NCBI GenBank assembly: GCA_001579985.1
Contig: LRSR01013056.1
Coordinates: forward strand, 1 to 37,380
Origin: Hypsibius dujardini
Lineage: Eukaryota > Tardigrada > Eutardigrada > Parachela > Hypsibiidae
Direction: 5' to 3'
DNA length: 37,380 bases
The position numbers were made by a program, and so were the translations under genes. A model generated the notes under the pieces. It searched no databases. It was not told the origin of the DNA and saw only the letters and a list, made by a program, of their open reading frames with translations. Within the stretch, counting starts at the first letter, position 1. Each line of letters opens with the position of its first letter. Positions 10,961 through 20,748 of this stretch are shown piece by piece.

Positions 10961-12677
10961 TCAGCACAAATCTTTGGTGCATGAAGAATCACAACCCTGA
11001 TCCCGCCTGATATATATCACTTTTCCTCCCGGAATCGTGCTAAAAGGATAGCAGTTGAGACCATTGTTCATTTGCTCCAAGCGCGCAGTGTTTATGACAC
11101 CGTATCTGACGATGATGCCTCCGCAATGGTCTCCGTGTTTCGATGTTACAACACAAAAGGGACCGTCTGGTGGATCTTTATAGGATTTATAAGTCACGCC
11201 ATCGGCCGATTCTGGCTTTACCGTCGTTGAGACTAGAACCATGGTATAAGGGTTATTCAAAGATAACACGGTGATAAAAGGCTTAAACTCCTACTCAAGA
11301 TTGGTAGTGCTGGAATCCATATTCCAGAAGCTACCTGTAACAAAAAACAGTTCATCATGGATTACAATAACATTGTAACGTTGATAAGGTATGAATAGGA
11401 ATATAATGTACTAATGTAATTGTATTAAGATAAATCATGTTTCTTATCGTAGCAGTTAAACTAAATAGAATTAATTGAATCGTGAATTGTTCGAACTTCT
11501 GCAACCTAAACTGCTTATGTTATACAGGACATTGAAAATTACGACGAAATTTATCAGTCATGCTAGACTACATGGTTTCTGTTAGCTTTATTTTGAATTT
11601 GGCAGTTGAAATGCGAGCAATTTGCGATTTAGTGTGGTCTGCTTCGTCCATGATTAATTTGTGTTAGCTCGGCGAATCTAGTTCGGATGTATGTCTTAGA
11701 CGAATAAGTGATGATTGGTTTGATCGCTGCTCAAATCAGACCAACGGTTTGTTCGGTGTATATTCCTTGGAATCCTGTTCGTGTTGGAGCTCAACTTTGA
11801 CATTGATTGCTCGCCGGTGGATCCATATTTTCGTTTGATTCATTGGTGATCCATGACGGTATTGTGTGCGCTTATAGCACACACGTTCCCATTTAAGTAC
11901 TATGTCATGGTAAAGGTAAACGGCATACAACTCGCGTTGATTGGCCCGCACCAGTTTTGAAATCGTTTACTAATAAAAAATATTAATCGAGTTCACTACA
12001 CTATTGAATGAATGTTTGAACCATAAGTATTCGAACTACAAGCAGTTTAGTAAATGGGATGAAAAATCATGTTTTTTGTTGGTATTGCTCAAACGATCAT
12101 CACTAACAAAGCCAATGAGTTAGAACTGCTGTGAGACAAGATTAGACGAACCAGAGGCGAGAGTTATCTTAAATACATAAAATATGAAATATAAAATTTA
12201 CGTTAAAGTGTTCAAATAAATATGCGTTGTGTTGTAAGATTTCGTAGTCTGTACGTACGTTTTTGTGCTCGTTTCCCATACCTGAAAAATAACCACAAAA
12301 TTACAGGAAGATACTGTATTTTCGTGTTAGACAGGGACAGCGTACGAACTATGGAACGTTTAATCGGCTACGCGGCGCTTGTGCTGTGTGTACGGTGCAC
12401 ACAAGCCCTGCACACGTTCCACTCCAATACGACTGTCCCTGTCTAACGCGAAAATACAGTACTCAAAATTCATCGAAACAATAGGGCTCGAGATATTTGA
12501 CATACTTTTGATATCGCTCATTCCATAAAGTATCCTCGATTTTTTAACGTAGAGAATCCACACTACTATTGTAAGGGAGATAAATGAGCCGGCAAAGAAT
12601 ATAAAAGGTGATCGATTCCAATTACGATGCTTTCGTTCATTCCAAATTGAAAGGTGACCATACGACTTGGCCGACAT
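10961..12677 (-). CDS. Single-pass membrane protein with one LysM-like module, paralogue of the gene at 2399 (147 aa)
   Basis: Exons on the - strand are 12677-12506 and 11232-10961, joined in phase 1 (AAAA|GTATGT donor, GGTTCTAG acceptor), with a 1273-bp intron. Residues 1-23 are polar, 24-43 form a membrane segment (PFIFFAGSFISLTIVVWILY), and a linker runs to about 83. Residues 84-132 form a LysM-like module (KHGDHC, then YGV, ARLEQMNNGLNC, IPGGKVIYI), and the tail ends CDSSCTKDLC. The six cysteines at 84, 94, 118, 138, 142 and 147 match the spacing of the first gene (10-24-20-4-5 versus 10-24-18-4-5). The LysM PGDT turn reads HGDH here, so glycan binding could differ. The acceptor was chosen to keep frame and phase; the acceptor tract is only moderately pyrimidine-rich. 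The intron contains a 150-bp MITE (12312-12461). Confidence 0.68.
12312..12461 (-). mobile_element. 150-bp MITE, copy A (second copy at 30383-30531)
   Basis: The terminal inverted repeats are about 29 bp with one mismatch. Each begins TACTGTATTTTCG and continues into GTTAGACAGGGACAG. The flanking or terminal TA dinucleotides fit TA target-site duplication. The reverse complement of this copy aligns along its whole length with 30383-30531, with scattered differences. It has no coding capacity, so it is a non-autonomous DNA transposon. It lies in the intron of the second LysM gene. Confidence 0.88.
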
Positions 12678-14600
12678 AATTTGAAGCAAATAATTCTGAT
12701 ATCAATGTAATTGTGAGCGCTGCAAAAAGCCAAGAAGAGGTTTTAGAGAATGTTTTACATAAGAAGCTAAATGTTTGGAAGCGAATGTCATTATCATTTC
12801 ATAACTAGGAGGGTTTCACAGAGAGGGCCCGCATTGTTTAGCTATTCGGTGATTACATTCGGTCAACTGATGGGCTTCTGCAGGATTACTCTGCCACTGC
12901 ACACAAAAAATGTTTTGTAGCATATTCGAAAACGTCAGTCGCGAGATCAAAGAATGAGCCACCTCGACAGGTTGAGCGCTCTTACGGAACAAATGCGTTT
13001 TTGCCGTTTGGAGGAGAACGCCAATAAATGTGTTGAAGCCTCCAAGGCATATGGATGTCTTGTCCCTTCCTTTCTGCCATACATTTGGGTGCACATAATG
13101 TGCCTCAAACTTGGATTCAATTCAATAACCGTTATTTTTTTTGAGTCAAATTTTTAAATATGGTTCTACGAGAAAAACGCAAAACGTTTGATCTAGGTCC
13201 CCTAGAACAAGGCTGCTTTCTTCTACCCCAACAGTCAAACAGAGAAGCAAAGCGACAAGGTCCTTTTATTCAGTCTCATGTTTCACATTTGAGAATGCCT
13301 GTTTGTACGTTTGTGTGTCACAGACCTGGGTATGTCCAACAAGTATGGTCGAGGCGTCTGATTGGCTGGCGCTAGCTTTGCCTTTCTATCAATCGCATCG
13401 ATTATTAGTATATAAAGCGAATATTTTTTAAATCAATTTATTTTTCTCATCCTTGCCTTGAGTAGCTCATTTCTGAAGTGATCGAAGCCGCCTTTGTAAA
13501 TACATATATGTCACAAGCAAATAATTCATGCAAATAAAAAGGGCAAATTTTATTTTTCAAAACTCTTTGCATTTTCGACTCAGACTTGCAGCTGGGTATC
13601 TTTGAACTGCAGCGAGCGGCGCAACTGACTTTGATAAAAGTATAACATGCCAGCAAGGAAAAAATACCCCAGTTCTTATGAAAAAGCCTTAATGGGCTTT
13701 CATATTTTAAAAATGTGATTTTTCATTATATAGATTTTTTGATAGCTTCTTATTGTGTCCATGACAAAAAAGTCTGAAGAAGTTATGTTATCTTAGTACT
13801 AGTCAAGCGGGGCGAACGAAGCTTATTAGTGGGCCTCGCGTTTTTTCTAAAACGTCATTCGCCCTATGCCACGTTATATTTTTTCGTGAATTCCAAGGGT
13901 CAAAACGTGATCGTGATGTCGTGGCTCAAACTTGAACAATGTCCGAGCTCGAGCTATTCTCCCTCCGCATTTCTTAGCGTGGGTTGCATGCTCGCTAGTA
14001 CAGTTATTTAGCGACATGTTCAATCAGAAAGAACTACAATAACATGACATCCTACGGCCTTGAATTTCAAGATTTTTGTTCGCGATCTTTCTGTTCCCGT
14101 ATAGTTAAAAATACAAATTTTATATATTTATAGTTGAGTAAAAGTTTCCAAGCACGCGTAAAGTTTGAAAACTAAGACTGCTCATTTGAGAGTGCTTTCC
14201 CTCTGGCATGCATCTTTGGATTAGCATAAGTTCGGGTCAAAATCCGATCGGATAGGCAAATTAGTTAGTCTCATTGCGCGAATCAACGTAGCGCCCCCTT
14301 ATTCGAAAATGATCAATGGGCTTCCTACTGGGGCGTTCCTGTTTTCCACACACACCAGTACTGTTATGATATGGTACCTCAACCCAAGATAAAATTAGAT
14401 ATATGGATACGCTCACCGGGATCAGGATATAGTAATGTATTGCAAGGCGTTGACCTGTTGAGATGGTTTAATGAAATCAAGCTATCTTCCAGTTTCAGTT
14501 CGCTTAACTTCAGCCTCGCTTTATATAATTTTACCGCTCTTGAATCGCGTTATAAATAAAGTTCACTACAAACAAAAACTGGAAAATTGCACTCGCTTAG
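12678..14600. other. Intergenic, no gene recognised
   Basis: Only short random frames. The segment 13305-13400 is a diverged copy of 1930-2030. It contains CTGATTGGCTGG (an inverted CCAAT, or Y-box, type motif), followed about 45 bp later by TATATAAAG near 13410. Together these look promoter-like for + strand transcription, but no + strand gene follows that I can recognise. Confidence 0.4.
13305..13420 (+). promoter_or_regulatory. Possible promoter: CCAAT-type box and TATA-type box, in a repeat shared with 1930-2030
   Basis: CTGATTGGCTGGC at about 13359-13371 and TATATAAAGCG at about 13410-13420 are spaced like proximal promoter elements. The CCAAT-type region belongs to the segment also found at 1930-2030, where the box is degraded to CTAATTAGCTGGC and the TATA is missing. 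No downstream gene is evident, so this may be chance or a promoter carried by a repeat. Confidence 0.25.
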
Positions 14601-16166
14601 CTAGAACTCTTCATTGAATGCTCTAAAACATTCCAAATCCAAATGTTTGAGATACCTCCTCGCTGAAGCATGACTGAAAATGAGATCGGACGTCTGCAGG
14701 TACATTTCATAATCAACAATATGCCGAAGCAATGCGCGATTGCCTAAATGATTATGCAGAAGTGTATAGTTCATATCGCGAAAAAACCATTCCATCTCGG
14801 GAACAAGCATCCAATCCTCCAGTAGCTCTTTGCGTATGAAAATCAGATCCAGCTGTGAAACTCTTCCAATCATCACGTAGTCAAATGAGTTAGCTACTAT
14901 CCAAAGTGCTTTAGCTGAGGCACCAAATGCACAGTGTTGCCAGCGAAACTTGTACCCTCTTGGAAGCGAACCATGATTTTCGACTGTCGGGTCCATGCTG
15001 GTTAAAGCCACCGAGATGGGGTAGTTGACGTTATACTCGACAGTCATAACTCGTGGTCGATATCCTGTAACCAAAATAACATGGATGCTTCCATACGTTC
15101 TGTGTAGGTGATGGTCGGACCTATCATGGGCACCGCATATCGTATTTGTGGCATTCATTTATTTAATATAATTTGTAGGATCCAAAGTGCTATTTGAAAG
15201 TCGTTAACAGTGAAATGGTAAAGATTATATTTTATAGAAAAATTATTGAGTACTACTTATAGCTGTGGCAAGGTTACTTCCTCGACCCCCACAAATAACC
15301 ATGGGCCTACGCTTTGTGAAGTCTATTAGTGGGCGCGCAGAGATGGGCGTAAATTGCCAAGAAGTGACCTTGCCATAGCTGTTTATACGCTACTATATAC
15401 TTGTAGTATGAAGTTGTGTGAATCCTTCTATTAGATGTATAATACAATCAAAATTAGAAGTATCGTAGCCTAGAACTGTTTGTCTTCTAAGTTGCAATGC
15501 AATTCATGTGATTGTGCAGGTTTATATGGTTGCGTGTTCGCCTGTGTATTTGCATCTTCCTGGCATCGACTGCTTGGGCTACATTGAGCTCTGCTGTGTC
15601 AGCCAGAATTTTTGAGTTAAAAAACTCTAACCGGCTTCCAGAATAGCTCGCATCACCCAAAGGTCGTGAGAATCCAAGTCACAGGACAAAAAGTCCAGAT
15701 CTTTTGGCACTCCATAATCCGAAAGTATTTGAGCGATATTATTTGCATACAAAGAATGCTTTTTCAGGTTGATCGCTGGGTTTTCGTTCTTCGAATCAAG
15801 CAGTAGCCCACGCCATCCTTTTGCATAGAGATTTCCGGTGTTTGAACCGCTTCCTTCATTCCAGTTATTAGAATTCCGGTAGACCAGGCCATCGAAACCG
15901 AATTCGACGAAATACTTATTTGTGCTGCCAATAATTGAGAATATTTGGTCCAAATATAAATCCATCGAAGACTGAGACCAGCGTCCTTCAGGATAAACAT
16001 CAGTCCATGAATGCATGTCAAAAATCCACCTTGCTGGTGCGCGTACTTCAGTATTCACATATCGGCTGGATTGTTTTGGTGACAGTTTATTCCTTTCAAT
16101 GAGCACAATTATCAGAAGAAAGCAGGAAAATACGAACAACACCAGAGAATAGAAATTACGGCGCAT
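14601..16166 (-). CDS. Membrane-anchored FkbM-like methyltransferase (332 aa, two exons)
   Basis: Exons on the - strand are 16166-15632 and 15064-14601. The G|GTTAGA donor and TTGGTTACAG acceptor join in phase 1 to give an uninterrupted LEAGYRPRVMTVEYN. Residues 5-23 form a signal anchor (type II, probably Golgi). The methyltransferase-like core shows KYFVEFG (84-90) where the SAM-binding glycine motif is expected, GLLLDS (120-125), INLKKH (132-137), and DFLSCDLDSHDLW (158-170), which corresponds to the FkbM 'DxxKIDVEGxE' block. A VEYNVNYP block follows. FkbM-type enzymes O-methylate sugars and small metabolites; the substrate here is unknown. The usual VEGHE is DSHDL, as in a poorly characterised eukaryotic subgroup that I recall only by pattern. 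The intron carries a 120-bp MITE (15261-15380). An exon upstream of the anchor is not needed. Confidence 0.72.
15261..15380. mobile_element. 120-bp MITE inside the FkbM-like gene intron
   Basis: The ends are inverted repeats of 20 bp (AGCTGTGGCAAGGTTACTTC at the left; the right end reads AGCTATGGCAAGGTCACTTC in reverse complement), with two mismatches. There is no coding capacity. The flanking target-site duplication is unclear. Confidence 0.75.
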
Positions 16167-17559
16167 ATCCGCTACGAGTTGGACAGTCGTTCAGCGGCGG
16201 GGCTTTTCATGGACGGATGTATGAATAATATTGCCTCTTAGTATTTCTAATAAAAAAACTCCCTGATTTAAACACTCAAGCATATTTCAAGCCAGTCGGT
16301 TCACGTTTGGGGTTGCATGTGGTTTCCATTAAAAATTTTGTGAATTTCCATCACCTGACGTACCAAAAACGCCACAAGCGATTCTTTATTCATTTTTCAC
16401 GTTACATATTTGCTCTGTTACCTTTTAGGCATTTTGCAGTTTGTATATTCTGTTTTTATTTGAAGCCCGACTCAGCAAAAAAGTCAAAGATGCGCCGGAT
16501 GTGAGACGCGCTGGGGTTAGGGGCAATTCTGGGGTAAAACTTACCCACTCAGATGCGCCGGAGTTTCTTATATAACGTTTTATTCGAGTAAGTCAATGTG
16601 CAAAGTTTAGAAAAAACGCTCAGTTCTTCATTCTCGGTATTCAGTCGATTCAAGAATGCTCTTGTGTCAATTGTTGTTTTGTTTGAACGAAAACAATGAG
16701 ACTTGCTGTTCGAGTTCAAGAATCGAGACTTCCTTTCTCGTTTTTAATTCCTCAGTAAGCCATCCTTTCATCGCCTTAAAACCTTGGCTTCATTCACTTT
16801 ATTGATTTGAATATAACGTAAAACAGGGATTAAATTAAGGCCAAATTTAAAGTTACACAAGTATCCACTTTAAGCTTGTGCTAGGCTCACTTGCCCTCGT
16901 TCTCGCATACTAAAAATAAGCACACTAGTACAATGCATCATTCAGTCTAAAACAGCTGAGCTAACATCATTATTGTTTTACTAACCAATGTGCAAAAAAC
17001 AAAAACGCTAGTAACTTGTGGTGGCTCACGGTGGTTTACGGTGTGTTGATTCACAGCTGTTTACTTTCTATCTTCTCTCCTTTCCTTAATGAGCACTTCT
17101 CATACTTCAATTCACTATTCTAAAACAAGCAGTTGGGAAATCCATAAAAGAGTGTAAGATTAGGGCCATTTAATGTTACACAAGTCGTTTTAATGTCACA
17201 CACTTTGTGTTAATGTTGCACACTAAAATCCCTGACGTGGAAAAGAAACACTCAAAAGTGGGTAGTGTATCCTATCTAGGCGTCAACAGAACTCCTGGAT
17301 TCTCACCAGGAGAAAGCCGTGTCTAAACAACATCCAGAGAACAACTGCTTCATCCATCTTTCACTTGTCCATGTTGTCCGTCAGCACTGAATCGGGGACC
17401 GCAAACGTAAGCGGGTGGTGCACAGAGTAAAGATTAATGCACAGGCACTAGAAAAACATTTTCAGCCAATTTCATGTCGTCGAGATCACAGAGGACAAGA
17501 CCTGGGCTCATTGCAGTTCAGCGCAGGCAGAATGCTTTATCACTCACTAAGACTGCAGT
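16167..17559. other. Intergenic, no gene recognised
   Basis: AT-rich sequence upstream of the FkbM-like gene. Two copies of GATGCGCCGGA lie about 60 bp apart near 16489 and 16551. Short TTAATGTYRCACA repeats occur near 17172-17224. No coding region is supported. Confidence 0.4.
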
Positions 17560-17781
17560 CAGTGGCGCGTCGAGCTTTGGTTTGAGGGGGGGTGTTATTT
17601 TTTTCGAAATTAATTTTTGTTTGTATCAAAAATATTTCCGATAGAACGTAAAGGGGGAGTATTGCACAACAATTTTCCATCATGGTGTTTTTCTCTAAAT
17701 GGGAGACCATTAGGGCACTTTTTTTACTTTGGGGGGGGGGGGTTTCAGTTCAACAAAACACCCCCCGTCGGCGCGCCACTG
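17560..17781. mobile_element. 222-bp MITE with CAGTGGCGCG ends
   Basis: The left end is CAGTGGCGCGTCGAG and the right end is the inverse of CAGTGGCGCGCCGAC. Inside the ends are a G-rich run next to the left end (GGGGGGGTGTT) and its complement next to the right end (AACACCCCCC). AGT flanks both sides and may be a 3-bp target duplication. The element also holds a 12-base G run. It has no coding capacity. Confidence 0.78.
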
Positions 17782-18208
17782 AGTATAAGAAATCATCCAG
17801 AGAATGCTGAGCGCATTTTGAAAGAGATGTCTCTGAGTTTGGTGAATGCAACGAGCTTTCCTGCAGCAACCAACAGCGAATAAAAACTTGCTGAAACCAA
17901 ACAAATACTTCGCCAGTCTCGCGAAGAGTGTTCAAAATAAACTACTTAATAATTAAGGTAGTGGTGGCTATGGCTTATAGACATGGTTTCACTTTCGCAA
18001 TGGCATAATAATACCGATGGCTAAAACGCCTTTAAAAAACCAAATGTTTGATACAAAGTCGGGTTTCGATATGTGGTAATACTCAACTTTAGTTTCATGA
18101 GCCCTTCTGTCAATTAGTCCTCTTTCAGCCTATTTCTGAAATGCTTTTCTTGCTTTTTCAAGCTTACTTCCCTCAATTCTAAAAGTCTTCATGTTTTTTT
18201 CCCTGTGA

Positions 18209-18252
<44 letters not shown>

Positions 18253-19026
18253 GCCTATCTGTCTCTTCATCCGTTTGTTTTTGTGCTCGTCTCCCCGTCT
18301 TTAGTCTTCTCGCCTGCCCATGACTTTCTCTACACGTATATCCATTCGTCTGCATCCCGTTTGCTCATTTGTCTGGCTGTCCATCTGCTCGTTTTGTATT
18401 TCCTTCTTTTCTATCCGTCCTTTTCGTTTATCGCTTCATTGGTGGAGTGATAAATCAGCAAAACAACCCGACTGGCTACTAATTAAAATGAACAATGAAA
18501 TAGGATAGATGAATATACAGAGGGTAAAATCATTGGGCTCGATGTTTCGAAACTATTCTTCAATCAGCTGTAAATGAAAATGAGTGTGCTGACCTTTAAT
18601 GACTGTACGGTTCAAGCAGGAATTCACGTTTTAGCAAATCAGTAATTGTTTTGCGAAAAATCGAAACGCATTACTTTTGCTTACTCAATTTTAGGCATCT
18701 TTGAAGACCAAGATTCGTGCATTAACATCAAAACTTCTGTTAAGTAATCTCCAATTTTGGAAAATTTAGAAACTTTTTATTCGGAACTAAAAGCAAAACA
18801 CGAGAAACGAAACGTACATATGAAACAACAATTTTTTATTAATGTTTAGAAAATTTAAAACCCAAAACAATAATTGAATATTTGAGCTTCTATATGTATA
18901 GCGCTAGGAAATATGTGCAAGGTAAATAACGATGGAAACTCTTTTCTAACAGAAGACAGAAGAAGTTGCCATTCTCGAACTAGGTTTTTGTGCTAATTTA
19001 TGGTGAATGAACAAATAAATTAATTA
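17782..19026. other. Intergenic with TCTG microsatellite
   Basis: A (GTCT)n array of about 12 units lies at 18206-18255 and trails into looser TCTG/TCTC words to about 18420. The open frames here are translations of the repeat. No gene is supported. Confidence 0.5.
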
Positions 19027-19601
19027 CAGTAAAACTCGTGTAATGTAAACCTCGTCTATATTGAACTTTCCATCTGCACCGATTTCGTCCTATACATATA
19101 ACATAGGGGGGCGAAACTTAATGTAAATATTCCCTCTATATGGTATGTTGAACAAATTTCGCAGTCAATCATGTAAAACGCACCTTCCCTGAATTGAATT
19201 TGACATTTTTCCTTGAAAATTTTCGACGAAATCCCTCTTGTTTCTTACTTTTAATCTTTCCTGCAAGCTACTGCAGTGTTTATCTGCGCATTGAGCTGCA
19301 TGTGTTAGTTTTTGTACCTTCTAAATTTTGTTAAAACGGCACCAATCGTTGAAGTAAAACGCTGGCAAAGGAGCTAATTCTTGTTCAGAAAATTTTGCTG
19401 TTGAAGGATCTCGGTCATACGAAACGAAATGCTGCGGCGGCTAAGTACGGAATTTCTACAGGCTTTGTTTTTTATCGGGGGAAATTTCGCCCCCCCCCCC
19501 GCCCCACCCGCCCCTAGGGGCCCCTAGGCTAATGTAAATTCCTCGTCTAAGTTGAACAAAAATTTTGGATTTTTGAGGTTTACATTAGACGAGTTTTACT
19601 G
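19027..19601 (+). mobile_element. pogo/Tigger-like DNA transposon derivative (575 bp) with a transposase HTH remnant
   Basis: The ends are 27-bp inverted repeats beginning CAGTAAAACTCG, with one mismatch, flanked on both sides by TA, the pogo/Tc1-type target duplication. At about 19362-19478 on +, one frame reads AKELILVQKILLLKDL, then AAAAKYGIS. This resembles the N-terminal helix-turn-helix of CENP-B/Tigger-type transposases (typically LTLxEKxxILKxLEKG...AxKYGIS). The rest of the transposase is missing, so this is an internally deleted copy. A C-rich run lies near 19490-19530. Confidence 0.85.
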
Positions 19602-20748
19602 TAATTAATAATCTGAATATTATGACAAAGAAGCTGGAAGAGCTCTCTCATGATAGTATTCAATCAGTCAATCGGCGCATAAAAAATTTTAAAGAATCGA
19701 AAATGCTCGGCTTTGAAAAAGAATGATCAATATGATTGGCAACTAGAATCTGTACTCATGACTCTAATTTCAACCGAATCAATAGTTCTTTACTGAGTTG
19801 GCAAATTGTACCAATGCCCGAATTTTTCGTTAAAGTGTGCTCATTTTATAAAAAATGTGTTCCTGACACGATGTATCTGAAAAGTTTAAAAGTTTATTTT
19901 GAATGAATAAAATTTCAAACAATGGCAAGAGGACGACTAAATCCGCTTTCTTCGACTGTGCTCTGGCACAATTAGAATTTGAGGGGCAGGGTGCCATTGT
20001 GTGTCCATCCGCACGCCGCTGAACGGGACGGTCCTAATTTTATGATGAGAAGCGATGCCATTGATGCATTAGACACCAGATTTTTTGCAATAAAAAAATC
20101 CTAGAAATAATATAAACAAATTCGATCGATTGACCAGACAAGTTGCGGCTTGTAGAAGAGGCACTGCCGGACGCAGTGGGCTACAAATAACTGGGATTGA
20201 ACAAAATAACTCTTCTGCAGCCGATGCCCCTGATTTATTATAATCAGTCTACACTGTAGTTTGGTCGCAGAACATCGAGTTATTAATTTGAGAGCTATGA
20301 AGGGGCGACGATTATTGGCTCGCCGTGCGCTAACGACAAAGCGTATGGAAAATATCTTGATCAGAATCTTAGTTGATAACTGAATACAGAGCAAACAAAA
20401 ATTAAAAAATGTGACCTGGGTTCGGGAAAAAATATGAGCAAATCCAATTCTTCATCCCAATTTTCGGTCTTTAAAACCAGTTTTTGATCCCGAAGAGTAA
20501 AATCGAATTTTCCAACGAATTTTAACGTGACCGGAAGAGGCAAGCAACATAAAACTTAGACGCTGGATGAGCTCTAGCACGTGTCGCACGGATAAATATT
20601 TCATTACATAGCATTGAAGGATGTTTGTATGTTATGTATCGCAACGTTTGTCAGCCGATTTGATTTCTATGGCGGGTCAAACGATGAAACATATATCTGG
20701 AGTAGCCAGAGAACTGGATTTTATGCAAATCGTTATAAAGGAAACCGG
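19602..20748. other. Intergenic, no gene recognised
   Basis: Small frames on - at 20101-20543 show no motif that I know. They lie 3' of the CASD1-like gene. I looked here for further exons of that gene (membrane segments of an acyltransferase domain) and found none that were convincing. Confidence 0.4.

Noticed and set aside
12222-12446. Open frame overlapping the first MITE copy
   Set aside because: More than half of it is the MITE itself, and the MITE lies in an intron on the other strand.
20101-20543. Minus-strand frames considered as the missing membrane domain of the CASD1-like gene
   Set aside because: They lack repeated hydrophobic helices and show no similarity to the acyltransferase half.
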